DNA of 64,000 nucleotides from DASRHT01 sp035293765 (GCA_035293765.1 DATGMF010000061.1:1-64000), one strand, 5' to 3'. Numbered from the stretch's first letter, positions 51,259-60,674 are shown. Numbers and translations: made by a program. Notes: a model not told the origin generated them from the sequence alone.

Positions 51259-52194
51259 ATGGAATTGATTGATCGCTGTCGCGGCAGCCTGTTGGGATTG
51301 GCCGTTGGTGATGCACTGGGGACAACGTTAGAATTCGAAGCGCCAGGCACGTTTCTGCCGATAGAGGATATGGTCGGGGGAGGCCCGTTTCATCTCAAAA
51401 TCGGTGAATGGACGGATGATACCTCTATGGCTCTCTGTCTTGCTGCCAGCTTGGTGGAGTGCAAGGGCTTTGATGAGCTCGATCAGGTCAGGCGTTACAT
51501 TCGCTGGCGCGATCAGGGCTACATGGCAAGCAACGGCAGGTGCTTTGATATCGGCGGAACTGTCTCTTCGTCTTTGCGTCAATTTGAGCGCAGCGGCGAT
51601 CCGTTTGCTGGCTCTACCGATCCTCATACAGCGGGGAATGGTTCAATCATGCGCCTGGCTCCCGTGCCCCTCTTTTTTGCCCGCAACCCTGCTGAGGCCA
51701 TCGAAAAATCGGGAGAGAGTTCTCGCACAACGCATGGAGCCGCAGCGGCGATAGATGCCTGTCGATACCTGGGCGCTCTCATTGTGGGCGCGCTTGAGGG
51801 CCAGAGCAAGGAATTATTGCTCTTCCCCCATTATAGCCCTATCCCCGGCTACTGGCAGATGCATCCACTCATGCCTGCGATTGACGTGGTAGCTGCTGGC
51901 TCATTTAAGCGGCGCAATCCGCCGGAGATTCGCGGCACCGGCTATGTCGTTGCTTCACTGGAAGCAGCTCTGTGGGCCTTCTTCCATAGCGATACCTTTC
52001 GCGACGGCGCCCTGCTTGCCGTCAATCTGGGCGACGATGCGGACACAACTGGCGCTGTCTACGGCCAGTTGGCAGGCGCTTTCTATGGGGAACAGCACAT
52101 CCCGCAGCAATGGCGTATGCGCCTGGCTCAACGCCAACTGATAGAATCGCTGGCGGACCAGCTCTACCAGTTAGCAACATCTTTCGCTCCATAA
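51259..52194 (+). CDS. ADP-ribosylglycohydrolase family protein
   Basis: The 311-residue protein shows the full metal-binding pattern of the DraG/ARH family: RCRGSLLGLAVGDALGTTLEF, GEWTDDTSMALCLAASL, GNGSIMRLAPVPLFF, TTHGAAAAIDACRYLGALIVGAL and AVNLGDDADTTGAVYGQLAGAFYG. The Asp residues of the WTDDT and GDDADT motifs bind two Mg ions. Such enzymes remove ADP-ribose from arginine, serine or other targets in proteins or from nucleic acids. No partner ADP-ribosyltransferase or macrodomain is nearby. GAAGGA precedes the ATG at 51259; the frame opens at 51199. It is monocistronic. Confidence 0.92.
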   Translation: MELIDRCRGSLLGLAVGDALGTTLEFEAPGTFLPIEDMVGGGPFHLKIGEWTDDTSMALCLAASLVECKGFDELDQVRRYIRWRDQGYMASNGRCFDIGGTVSSSLRQFERSGDPFAGSTDPHTAGNGSIMRLAPVPLFFARNPAEAIEKSGESSRTTHGAAAAIDACRYLGALIVGALEGQSKELLLFPHYSPIPGYWQMHPLMPAIDVVAAGSFKRRNPPEIRGTGYVVASLEAALWAFFHSDTFRDGALLAVNLGDDADTTGAVYGQLAGAFYGEQHIPQQWRMRLAQRQLIESLADQLYQLATSFAP

Positions 52195-52519
52195 ATAGAG
52201 CGCATCGCTCTTTTGCCTCAGCAGTTTGATCCCGGGTGATGGTGAGGAGATCTGCAAATTATTCCCCGCTCGGTGATCAGGTGTCAAACCTGACACCTTA
52301 GCCTGAGTTGGTTCGTGTTATTTTCGGTCAGCAAGATTGTCGATAGAGCAGAGTATATATTTGCTTTCTTTCTCGTAAGGTAAGACGGTAATTTATGCGC
52401 TAGCGTCATATGCTGGCTTGCGTACGTTGCCATTTGGCCGGGCCATTTGCATGGCAAGGGAAATCACGACGTTGATTATGCTGAAGTGTAAAGCCTGCTG
52501 TAAAAGAAGGGGTGAACCG

Positions 52520-52753
52520 ATGGCACTTGAAGATTATCTGGAACCCGAGGTGGCTGTGACAGCCGCGGTGGCGGCAGCAATTTTTTCGCCCAAAGCGCGT
52601 GGCTGGCTACGGCGTGGCCTCGTCTATGGCACCGCCGGGGTGTTGATTGCGGGCGATGCGCTGGCCGGGCTGGCTCGTAATGTGAGCCAGGGCGTTCAGC
52701 GAGCAGGAACGCAGCAAGCTACAACGGAGCAAAGCGAAGAGACAAAGGGATAA
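52520..52753 (+). CDS. small membrane-associated protein upstream of the P-type ATPase (DUF5132/DUF1490-like)
   Basis: The 77-residue protein begins MALEDYLEPEVAVTAAVAAA, has a second moderately hydrophobic stretch (GLVYGTAGVLIAGDALAGLA) and a hydrophilic Gln/Thr/Glu tail. AAGGGG precedes ATG 52520. In size, layout and position it resembles the DUF1490/DUF5132-type small proteins that sit upstream of metal P-type ATPases in actinobacteria and act as partners for the pump; the resemblance is by context and composition. It is 5 bases before the 52759 gene, so the two are cotranscribed. Upstream, 52195-52519 holds no gene. Confidence 0.65.
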   Translation: MALEDYLEPEVAVTAAVAAAIFSPKARGWLRRGLVYGTAGVLIAGDALAGLARNVSQGVQRAGTQQATTEQSEETKG

Positions 52754-52758
52754 ATCAA

Positions 52759-53166
52759 ATGGAACACACGTCAGGAGAGCAGCCGGGCCAGGCCGCAATA
52801 GCGCGTGCGGAGGTACTGCTAGACAACCTGGGACGTCGTCTAAGTCTTTTCGCTTCTCAGGCGGGCCAGCGCGTACAGGATGCTGCTCTTGCCATACGCG
52901 ATCAGGCTGATCGGCTGAATAGGCCAAGTACGGAGCCGGGAGAGCAAACGCACTCGTCAACAGTCGCAGGGGCTGAGGAGCAAGGTGAACTTGCGCTGGT
53001 AAGGGCGGAGGAACTGGTAAAGCGTTTTGAGCAGCAACTTGGTCACTATACCTCACTGGCGAGCTCCTATATCCAGCGGCAGACAGCCCGTGTACGTGAG
53101 GAGGGCGAGGATATCTGGGCAGAAGCTCAGAACATCTATCGCGCAAGAACTCGTACACTGTCATAG
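52759..53166 (+). CDS. hypothetical amphipathic-helix protein in the P-type ATPase cluster
   Basis: The 135-residue soluble protein contains two similar helical units: ARAEVLLDNLGRRLSLFASQ and VRAEELVKRFEQQLGHYTSL, each followed by another amphipathic helix, separated by a Glu/Ser/Thr-rich linker. No Cys or His cluster for metal binding is seen. It lies between the small membrane-associated gene (5-base gap) and copy 3 of the structured leader, so it belongs to the same cluster. A role as a membrane-surface or ATPase-associated helper is only inferred. Confidence 0.6.
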   Translation: MEHTSGEQPGQAAIARAEVLLDNLGRRLSLFASQAGQRVQDAALAIRDQADRLNRPSTEPGEQTHSSTVAGAEEQGELALVRAEELVKRFEQQLGHYTSLASSYIQRQTARVREEGEDIWAEAQNIYRARTRTLS

Positions 53167-53249
53167 CCGGGGCAGAGCGATTTTCGCCCGCCTCAGCTAT
53201 TGAGTGATGGGAGTGGGGCGAAGCTATGCCAGAGAAACATGGCATAGTA

Positions 53250-53348
53250 TTTCAGTATCCCCAAGCGGGTCGAGGTAGCCATTAGATCCTGCACCCCTGC
53301 GGGAGTAGAAGCGTCGAACCCTGAGGCGTCAGGTGGAAAGGGTATGAA
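53250..53348 (+). promoter_or_regulatory. structured repeat element, copy 3, leader of the P-type ATPase gene
   Basis: This copy is more diverged (starts TTTCAGTATCCCCAAGCGGG) but keeps the three hairpins: (A)TCC/GGGT with a T-G pair, CCC/GGG, and CGTC/GGCG in place of CATC/GATG, so a base pair changed on both sides and one became G-U. The element ends at GAAGG, the ribosome binding site of the ATPase gene at 53356. The wobble pairs imply function as plus-strand RNA. Confidence 0.7.
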
Positions 53349-53355
53349 GGAATAA

Positions 53356-56300
53356 ATGAGTACCACTGTTGCAGAGGAACCTCGCATCCTGCACACACTG
53401 CCGGGTCGGGTACGCATCCATTTTCCAACATGGTCAGGGCAGGGGAAGCGCAGGTTAGAAACGCAGCTCCGCCAGATGCGAGGAATTCGCAGTGTTCAGG
53501 CGAATGACCTGACGCACAATGTGCTCATCCAGTTTGATCCTGCTGTGATAGACGAGCAGACGCTGCTAACACAAGTGCGTACGCTCGACCTGCGGATGCT
53601 TGAGGCAACTGAAGAAGCTGCGCCCCCTCCCGTTCATCATGAGAAGCAAGGGCAGACGATTCGGGCTTGCATTGCGGTGCGCGGCCTGGAGCGTGATCCT
53701 CATCTGGCAAAACGCGTGATTGACCGCCTGCAAAGCTACGCAGGGGTCCGTGCAAGCGCAAACTCGCTGACCGGTCGTGTGCTGGTTGAGTTCAGCGAAC
53801 ACGAGGTCGATCCGGAAGACCTGATTAGCGAGGTCGCCGATCTGGAATTGCCCGACCTGCCAGGAGAGAGCCGACCCGCGTATCCACTTGATCCAGGTCC
53901 GCTATTCCAGAGCATCTCGCGCACGCTCGGTTCCGCTCTTGGCCTGGGGCTTCTGGCTTTCCGCAGACTTTTTGCTTTTGAAGATCCGCTTCCTGGTGCA
54001 ACTGTCGCTTTGCAAACCTCAAGCATCATCAGTATTGTGCAAAGTATTCCTCCTGTACGTTATGGGCTGCGCAGGTTCCTGGGGCGGACGGTCGCCGACT
54101 TGCTCATAAACATTCCCAGCATCATTACCCAGACATTGGCCGGGAGTCCACTGGGACTGACTGTCACCCTGGGCGAATCGCTGCGCTTGCTGACCGCCGT
54201 CTACCCGCAACGAACTGCCTGGAAGCGGCATGAAGAGCGCATAGCGCATGCGCCCTCAGCGCAGCCGCACGCCATTATCCGTCTGGAGGCGGGCGAACGC
54301 ACGCCACTTGCGGCTAAGGTGTTGGATGGGACTGGTACCGGTATAGGACGCGATGGCATGCCTCAGCCGGTGGTGCAAGGCAATACAATTCCCCCGGGTA
54401 TGCGGCTCTATGGTGGCCCCTTTGTGTTACAGTTGCAGCCGGAAAAGACCTTTGACGCCTTCACTCCGCAGCCTCGTCCGGCTCCGCAGGTTCCCTCGCT
54501 CTACGAGCACTATCTGCGCTGGCAAGGGCCGTTCGTGCTGGCATATACCGCCCTCACTGCCATTCTGACCCGCTCTTTCAGTCGCATAGTAGCGGCATTG
54601 ATGCTGGTCAATCCGCGTACCGCCCTGATCGGCGTAGATACTGCGGAACTGAGCGCAACTGCACGCGTGATCCGTGCGGGATGTGTGGTGGTAGGGACGC
54701 GCCCGAATCGACCTCTGCGGCTCCCTCATCTGGTGCTGCTAGATGGCGTACGTGTGCTTACCGACCGTCTTGAAGTGAGCAGCGTCCTTCCATTGGCTGA
54801 AGAGGAGGGCGACACGACGACCCTGCTTGCCCAGGCGGCAGGCATCGCCGCCGCTGCTGGCTCACCCTGGGGAGGAGCTTTCAAAGCGGTGAAGATCGTT
54901 GCGGCAAGTGATGGCAACTTTGATGGCAAAATGGCGACCGCTCGCCTTGAAGGCATGAGCTACACGCTCGGTCCGGTTGATGATTGGCATGCGCTACCGG
55001 GAGCCACGCGCCTGCGACAGCGTGGTAACTTCGTCCTGGTATTGCGCCGCGAGGACCGCGAAAAGCCGCTGGGGCTCTTTGCGCTGCGGCCACAGCTTGC
55101 GCCGGGAGTATCTACGCTGGTGCAAACATGCCAGCATTACGGAGTGGAGCTTGCAATAGTGGCGGGAGGCGACCAGCTTGCCTCGCAGGCGCTGGCTCAG
55201 CGTGTGCATATTCCTCTGGTTGAGAGCAATACCGCCCTGGAAGCCATTCGTGCGCGGCAGCTAGAAGGCGGATATGTTGCCTTTATGTCGGATAATGCGG
55301 CGGCACAGGCGGGCTTTGCCGCCTGCGATCTGGCGATTGGCCTTTCTGATGAGCGCAGCCGCTTCCCGGCTCGTGCTGATCTGCTCGCCCCCGACCTTGA
55401 GGCTGTGGCCGCGATCATTGAGGCTGGTGCGCAACGCGAAGCCACGGTGCGAGATTCTATCTGGCTGTCAGTGCTCTCTAATATAGTGGGGGCTATCTGG
55501 GGTTTCCGTGCCGCTCCAGGGATAGAGGCGGCTTCGCGCGTTGTTTATATCACTGTGCTTGCTGCACTGGTTGATGGATGGGCCAGGTTACGAGGCGGCA
55601 AACGGTCTGGCGCAACGATGATCAGGCTGACCGATCCTCGTCCAGAACGCTGGGGGCGACGTGGGATCGAGGAAACCCTGCATACGCTGCGGACATCCAG
55701 GGAAGGGCTGAGCAGCGCTCAGGCTGCTCAACGCTGGCAGCGAGCTGTTCCCCAGACGCGACGCAATCGCTTATTGTCGGCGCTGCTTGACCAGCTCCGT
55801 TCGCCTTTACTGGGTATTCTTGCGGTTGGCGCTGGTCTTTCGCTCCTCCTCGGCTCGACCACGGATGTGCTGATTATTACCGCCACCATTGTGACCAATG
55901 TGGCGGTGGGGGTGTGGCAGGAGCATAAAGCCGATCAGGTTGCTGAAACCCTCAAGCATTTAGGAACATCGAGCGCAGCAGTGTTACGCGATGGTCATCC
56001 CCTGATGATCTCCGCTGAGAAAGTTGTGCCTGGCGATATCCTCTTGCTGACACCAGGAACGCGCATTGCTGCCGATGCTCGGGTGCTGGACGCGCAGGGC
56101 CTGGAGGTAGACGAAGCAGCCCTCACAGGAGAGTCGTTGCCGGTATCCAAAGCGCCGCACGGTGCAACGGATGCCAGCCGCATCGTCCTCGAAGGCAGCG
56201 ATGTCACAACCGGAACAGGGCACGCCGTTGTCTTTGCTGTGGGACGGCAGACGCGCATGGGAGCGACTACCGCAGCGCTCTCGGTGGAAGAGGAGCAACA

Positions 56301-58197
56301 GAGCCCGCTCGGAGTCCGCTTGAGCAAGATGCTGCGTGTGTTCATCCCCCTCTCAATAATGGGCGGAGCTATCGTTGTCGGTTCCGGGCTGCTCTGGGGC
56401 AAACCGCTTACGGCTTTGCTGGCGACCGGAGCGACGGTAGCCCTGGCCGGTGTCCCCGAAGGATTACCGCTGCTAACAAGGGTCGGTGAATCAGGTGTGG
56501 CTCACCGCCTGGCCCAACGTGATGCCGTGGTGCGCCGTCTCTCCGCAATTGAGGCCCTGGGACGGGTCGATGTCGCCTGTGCAGATAAAACAGGTACAAT
56601 GACGGAGGGACGCCTGGTATTAAGCCTGGTGAAGGATAGTACTGATGAAGCGCGGCTTCCAGGAAAACTTAGCGGTGGCACGCGCTATGTATTGCTGACG
56701 GCAGCCCTTGCCAGCCCGCATCCCGATACCCCCGGCGCTCATGCCCATCCTACCGATGCCGCAGTTATCCTGGGTGCGCGAGAGGCTGGTCTCGGTGAAG
56801 TGATACAGGTGAAGCATGAGGAAGAGCTGGCCTTTGACCCCGTACGCTCGTTCCATGTTACGCTCGTTGATGGACGGTGCTGTGTCAAAGGCGCGCCGGA
56901 AGTGTTGTTGCCCAGATGTACGACGATGCTGCAGCATAGCGAGAAAGTACTGCTTGACGAGAATGGTAGAGAACGTTGGCTGACACAGTCCAGGCAGCTT
57001 GCCGCACGCGGTTTGCGTGTGCTCATGGTAGCTGAAGGAGTTCCTGACCTGCAACTTGAAGATCCTCAGGGGCTGACTGTGCTGGGTTTTGTCGGCATCA
57101 GCGATCCACTGCGTGAGACCGTGCGGGCCGCGGTACGCCGTTGCCATGAAGCAGGTGTACGGGTAATCATGATTACCGGCGATCACCCTGCCACTGCTCG
57201 CACCATTGCCCGTGAGGCCGGGCTACTCAACAATGGTGGCGATGTGCTCGCGGCGACTGAGATCGCTGAACTGCAAAATGGCGAGCTGGATGCGCGGCTA
57301 GAACGGGCTGTTGTCGTCGCGCGGGCAACGCCGCTGGATAAGCTGCGCATCATCGAAAGTTTGCAACGTCATGGGCATACCGTTGCTATGACCGGCGATG
57401 GCGTCAATGATGCTCCTGCTTTGCGGCTCGCTGATGTTGGCGTAGCGATGGGCCAGGGCGGCACAGAGGTGGCTCGCCAGACTGCTGATGTGGTGATTGC
57501 CAATGACGATTTTTCTACGCTGGTGGAAACCTTTGTTGAGGGTCGCAGTTTCTGGCGCAATATTCGTCGCGCGCTCGGTCTGCTGCTGGGTGGTAACCTG
57601 GGAGAACTGGGCCTGGTCGTGGGCGCGAGCCTGCTGGGAGGCAGTACGCCGCTAACGGTCAGCCAGATCCTGGCCGTGAACGCCATTACGGACATCTTGC
57701 CCGCTTTAGCGGTAGCCTTACAACAACCAGAACATCGCGTTCTGGCGACACTGAGCAGAGAGGGGGAAGCTGCGCTCAATAAGCCACTACGCAATGAAGT
57801 GTTCCTGCGCGGTATTGCCACTGCCGTTCCGTCGCTGGCGAGCTACCTCGTGATGCTCGGTGCCGGTGCGTTGCCGGAGGCGCGCTCGGTGGCCTTCGCC
57901 AGCATCGTAACCACACAACTGGCTCAGACGCTTGACGCTGGTCGCTCCGAAGGAACGTTGACCAGGCCCGTCCGGGGGGCAGTGGCAGGCTCTGCGGGGA
58001 TATTGCTCGCCGCGTTTGCCGTACCAGCCCTGCGCAATTTCCTTCAACTCGTCGTGCCATCACCGCTCGGATGGGCGTTGATCGGAGCTGGAACGCTGCT
58101 GGCTCTTCTGCTGCACTACCTGCTTACCTCGTTAACCAGGAATTATTCTGACACGGCCCCATCTGTGCCTCAACGTGCGCCTGCATATTCGCTATGA
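53356..58197 (+). CDS. giant CtpI-like cation-transporting P-type ATPase with a degenerate N-terminal ATPase half
   Basis: The 1613-residue protein begins with two HMA-like domains (LPGRVRIHFPTW... and ACIAVRGLERDP...) that lack the metal-binding CxxC. Residues ~390-770 resemble a P-type ATPase core with its key residues lost: LLDGVRVLT (Asp463) where DKTGTLT should be, and MSDNAAAQAGF (Asp646) where GDGVNDAPAL should be. Residues ~780-1610 form a complete P-type ATPase: LTGESLPVSK (from residue 923), VPEGLPLL in helix M4, DKTGTMTEG (Asp1077), CCVKGAPEVLL and MTGDGVNDAPALRLADVGVAMG (from ~1345). The PEGLP motif points to Ca, Mn or Mg-type rather than CPx heavy-metal pumps. Mycobacterial CtpI has the same length and order. 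It lies behind two small partner genes and the structured leader. Confidence 0.9.
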   Translation: MSTTVAEEPRILHTLPGRVRIHFPTWSGQGKRRLETQLRQMRGIRSVQANDLTHNVLIQFDPAVIDEQTLLTQVRTLDLRMLEATEEAAPPPVHHEKQGQTIRACIAVRGLERDPHLAKRVIDRLQSYAGVRASANSLTGRVLVEFSEHEVDPEDLISEVADLELPDLPGESRPAYPLDPGPLFQSISRTLGSALGLGLLAFRRLFAFEDPLPGATVALQTSSIISIVQSIPPVRYGLRRFLGRTVADLLINIPSIITQTLAGSPLGLTVTLGESLRLLTAVYPQRTAWKRHEERIAHAPSAQPHAIIRLEAGERTPLAAKVLDGTGTGIGRDGMPQPVVQGNTIPPGMRLYGGPFVLQLQPEKTFDAFTPQPRPAPQVPSLYEHYLRWQGPFVLAYTALTAILTRSFSRIVAALMLVNPRTALIGVDTAELSATARVIRAGCVVVGTRPNRPLRLPHLVLLDGVRVLTDRLEVSSVLPLAEEEGDTTTLLAQAAGIAAAAGSPWGGAFKAVKIVAASDGNFDGKMATARLEGMSYTLGPVDDWHALPGATRLRQRGNFVLVLRREDREKPLGLFALRPQLAPGVSTLVQTCQHYGVELAIVAGGDQLASQALAQRVHIPLVESNTALEAIRARQLEGGYVAFMSDNAAAQAGFAACDLAIGLSDERSRFPARADLLAPDLEAVAAIIEAGAQREATVRDSIWLSVLSNIVGAIWGFRAAPGIEAASRVVYITVLAALVDGWARLRGGKRSGATMIRLTDPRPERWGRRGIEETLHTLRTSREGLSSAQAAQRWQRAVPQTRRNRLLSALLDQLRSPLLGILAVGAGLSLLLGSTTDVLIITATIVTNVAVGVWQEHKADQVAETLKHLGTSSAAVLRDGHPLMISAEKVVPGDILLLTPGTRIAADARVLDAQGLEVDEAALTGESLPVSKAPHGATDASRIVLEGSDVTTGTGHAVVFAVGRQTRMGATTAALSVEEEQQSPLGVRLSKMLRVFIPLSIMGGAIVVGSGLLWGKPLTALLATGATVALAGVPEGLPLLTRVGESGVAHRLAQRDAVVRRLSAIEALGRVDVACADKTGTMTEGRLVLSLVKDSTDEARLPGKLSGGTRYVLLTAALASPHPDTPGAHAHPTDAAVILGAREAGLGEVIQVKHEEELAFDPVRSFHVTLVDGRCCVKGAPEVLLPRCTTMLQHSEKVLLDENGRERWLTQSRQLAARGLRVLMVAEGVPDLQLEDPQGLTVLGFVGISDPLRETVRAAVRRCHEAGVRVIMITGDHPATARTIAREAGLLNNGGDVLAATEIAELQNGELDARLERAVVVARATPLDKLRIIESLQRHGHTVAMTGDGVNDAPALRLADVGVAMGQGGTEVARQTADVVIANDDFSTLVETFVEGRSFWRNIRRALGLLLGGNLGELGLVVGASLLGGSTPLTVSQILAVNAITDILPALAVALQQPEHRVLATLSREGEAALNKPLRNEVFLRGIATAVPSLASYLVMLGAGALPEARSVAFASIVTTQLAQTLDAGRSEGTLTRPVRGAVAGSAGILLAAFAVPALRNFLQLVVPSPLGWALIGAGTLLALLLHYLLTSLTRNYSDTAPSVPQRAPAYSL

Positions 58198-58246
58198 GTG
58201 GGTAGCTATCAGATAAGGCAAAAAGGATAGGAAATTGAAAAATCGA

Positions 58247-58912
58247 CTACGTCGCCAATTCTTCTGGACGTGTTGCCTGGAGTAGGAGCATAGGTAAGAG
58301 CCAGCCGCTTACTATGCGGGTTGATTGTATCTGGAAGCCAGCAGCATTGACAGCCTGAGCTGTATCGCGGTTCCAGTGGCAGTTTCCAGCCATACGGGTT
58401 GTCAGAGGAACCAGCAGATCTTGCAGGAGCGCCGCGAAACGGCTTGTCGAGCGCACATGTTCCAGCAGCAAGAGCGTGCCGCCAGGTTTAAGGACGCGGC
58501 GTATCTCCACAAAGCCGCGAACTGGATCGCCAACGGAGCAAAATACTAGCGTTGCTACCACGCAATCGAACATCCTATCAGCAAAAGGTAGCGCTTCGGC
58601 GGTTGCCTGCGTTACAGTCAGAGGTACGCGTGCCAGGGGGAGGCGATTGCGTGCATAGGCGAGCATTGCGCTATCTGGCTCAACGGCCTCAACTTGCGTT
58701 ACCTTCTCGGGCTCGTAGAGGGCAAAATTCAGCCCTGTGCCCGCACCAACCTCCAGCACCACACCATGAGCCTGTGCCAACACCTCCCGGCGTAGTGGCT
58801 CAAAGAAACGTCGCTCGCTCTTTCCTCCGCTCTGCCGCTCATAGAAAGCGGCGAAACGGGGATGATGGAAGCTTGAGAGATCGGGCTTGGTGCCTTCGGG
58901 TGGCTGGCTCAT
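58247..58912 (-). CDS. class I SAM-dependent methyltransferase
   Basis: The 221-residue protein has the Rossmann-like motif I VVLEVGAGTGLNFALY, acidic loop EAVEPDSAML, motif II region ATAEALPFADRMFDCVVATL and RRVLKPGGTLLLLEHV (motif III), as in UbiE/phosphatidylethanolamine-methyltransferase relatives. HPRFAAFYER at the N-terminus and NCHWNRDTAQAVNAAGF at the C-terminus match the small-molecule or lipid methyltransferases of this group. Start 58912 is chosen because GGGGGAAG precedes it; the frame opens at 58978 inside the upstream MFS gene. It follows that gene by 40 bases on the same strand, so they form an operon. Substrate unknown. Confidence 0.87.
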   Translation of the reverse strand: MSQPPEGTKPDLSSFHHPRFAAFYERQSGGKSERRFFEPLRREVLAQAHGVVLEVGAGTGLNFALYEPEKVTQVEAVEPDSAMLAYARNRLPLARVPLTVTQATAEALPFADRMFDCVVATLVFCSVGDPVRGFVEIRRVLKPGGTLLLLEHVRSTSRFAALLQDLLVPLTTRMAGNCHWNRDTAQAVNAAGFQIQSTRIVSGWLLPMLLLQATRPEELAT

Positions 58913-58952
58913 ATGATGTCTTCCCCCTTTTTGAGCATGTTTCTTGTTTGGC

Positions 58953-60674
58953 TCAGCGGCGCTCTTGCCCGTAGACAATGTGCTTGCCTCTCAGGAATGA
59001 TGCGGCTGCTCCGATGAAGCAGAGTGCTGCCGAGATATAGAACACGAGGTGCAAACTCTGCATAAACGGCGTAGAGATCAAGTTCGGGAAAAACGACTTG
59101 CCCAACAGAATTGCTTGATGGGCGGGTGAAATGCTTTGTAGTGCCAATGGCGGTAGCAACTTCCCAATCGGATTATACCCCAGAAATGCCCCGAAGAGCG
59201 CAGCCGTCGGAGGCAAATGGGCAATGGTGAGGGCCGCCTTGTCGGGAACGCCATTGCTGATCAGACCGACCGAGAGCGTCGAAGGAAGCGCCGCGGCCAA
59301 TCCTATCGTGACGATGCTGAAGAAGAAGCCGATGCTGACCAGATTGGCACTGTTTTGAAAGGTTGCACGCATGCCGGAGGAGACTCCGCGTGTCTCCGGT
59401 GGCACGCTGCTCATAATCGAACTGGTATTGGGTGAGGCGAACAGGCCCGAACCGCAACCCAGCAAGAAAAGCAGCCCGGCAAAGGGCGGATAAGCGAAGT
59501 TGGCAGGCAGCAAAGTAAGCCCGAGGAAGCCAATCATTTGCAGTAGCATGCCAACCGTCGAGAACAGGCGGGCTCCGAAGCGGTCCGAAAGATAGCCGCT
59601 CAGAGGACCGATCAAAATGAATCCGAGCAGTAGAGGAGTCATAAAAATGCCGGCCCACAGAGGCGTCTCTTCAAAACTATAGCCATGTAGTGGGAGCCAG
59701 ATGCCTTGCAGCCAGATAATCAGCATAAATTGCAGGCCACCGCGTCCAAGCGCGGAGAGAAACGACGCGATATTGCCCGCAGCAAAGAGGCGAATTTTGA
59801 AGAGATCGAGCCGGAACATCGGATCTTCCACATGAAGTTCGATCCAGACAAAAGCCGCCAATAGCACGATGCCGAGCAGAATGGCTCCAATAACCAGAGG
59901 GTTGCCCCAGCCCATAGGCGAGCTGCCGTATGGCTCTATCCCGTATGTGATCCCCAGCAGGAAAATCGTCAGGCCCAGAGCGAAGGTCACGTTCCCCAGC
60001 CAATCGATTTTTTGATGCTCGCGGATCGTTGCTGTTTCGCGCAGCATGGTGTATGCCCAGATGGTCCCGGCAATCCCCACCGGCACACTGACGAGGAAAA
60101 CGAGCCGCCAGTGGACAGCCGCCAGCAGACCGCCAACAATCAAGCCAATGAACGACCCGGCGATGCCTGCAATCTGATTAATGCCCAGTGCGCGCCCCCG
60201 CTGATTCGCGGGAAAGGCATCCGTCAGGATCGCCGCGCTATTGGAGAGGAGAAACCCTGAGCCGACGCCTTGAATAAGGCGAAAGATGATAAGTTCGAGT
60301 GCCCCGGTATTGCCGGTCCCCGGTGTCAGGGCAAGCAGAGTACTGCCGATAGCGAAAATAAGAAATCCGAGGTTATACAGGCGGACCCGACCAAACATAT
60401 CAGAGATGCGGCCAAAAGTGACCAGCAACGTGGCAGTCACGACCAGATAGCCCAGCAGCAACCAGAGAAAATAGCCAGTTTCGCCCGGGGCCAGAGGGTC
60501 AATCCCAATGCCCTTGAAGATAGCGGGAAAGGCGATGAGTACAATACTGGCATCAATGGTCGCCATGAACGAGCCCAGCGTTGTGTTGGTCAGCGCCACC
60601 CATTTGTAATGAGGCCCGACTGGACGCTGTAGGCGACCATGTGTACGTTGTAGTGGTGCGAGTGTTTCTGTCAT
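58953..60674 (-). CDS. DHA2 family MFS exporter (14 helices)
   Basis: The 573-residue protein has fourteen hydrophobic segments, as in drug:H+ antiporter family 2. MATIDASIVLIAFPAIF (motif D1-like, with Asp in helix 1), GRISDMFGRVRLYN (motif A), IQGVGSGFLLSNSAAILTDAFP (motif B) and GRALGINQIAGIAGSFIG/GGLLAAVHWRLVFLV (motif C) are all present. It should export a toxic compound in exchange for protons. An unusually long hydrophilic insert (residues ~470-530) lies near the C-terminus. ATG 60674 is chosen (GGAA seven bases upstream); ATG 60680 is also possible. It is cotranscribed with the methyltransferase, and the downstream gene product might modify or detoxify the same compound. Confidence 0.88.
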   Translation of the reverse strand: MTETLAPLQRTHGRLQRPVGPHYKWVALTNTTLGSFMATIDASIVLIAFPAIFKGIGIDPLAPGETGYFLWLLLGYLVVTATLLVTFGRISDMFGRVRLYNLGFLIFAIGSTLLALTPGTGNTGALELIIFRLIQGVGSGFLLSNSAAILTDAFPANQRGRALGINQIAGIAGSFIGLIVGGLLAAVHWRLVFLVSVPVGIAGTIWAYTMLRETATIREHQKIDWLGNVTFALGLTIFLLGITYGIEPYGSSPMGWGNPLVIGAILLGIVLLAAFVWIELHVEDPMFRLDLFKIRLFAAGNIASFLSALGRGGLQFMLIIWLQGIWLPLHGYSFEETPLWAGIFMTPLLLGFILIGPLSGYLSDRFGARLFSTVGMLLQMIGFLGLTLLPANFAYPPFAGLLFLLGCGSGLFASPNTSSIMSSVPPETRGVSSGMRATFQNSANLVSIGFFFSIVTIGLAAALPSTLSVGLISNGVPDKAALTIAHLPPTAALFGAFLGYNPIGKLLPPLALQSISPAHQAILLGKSFFPNLISTPFMQSLHLVFYISAALCFIGAAASFLRGKHIVYGQERR

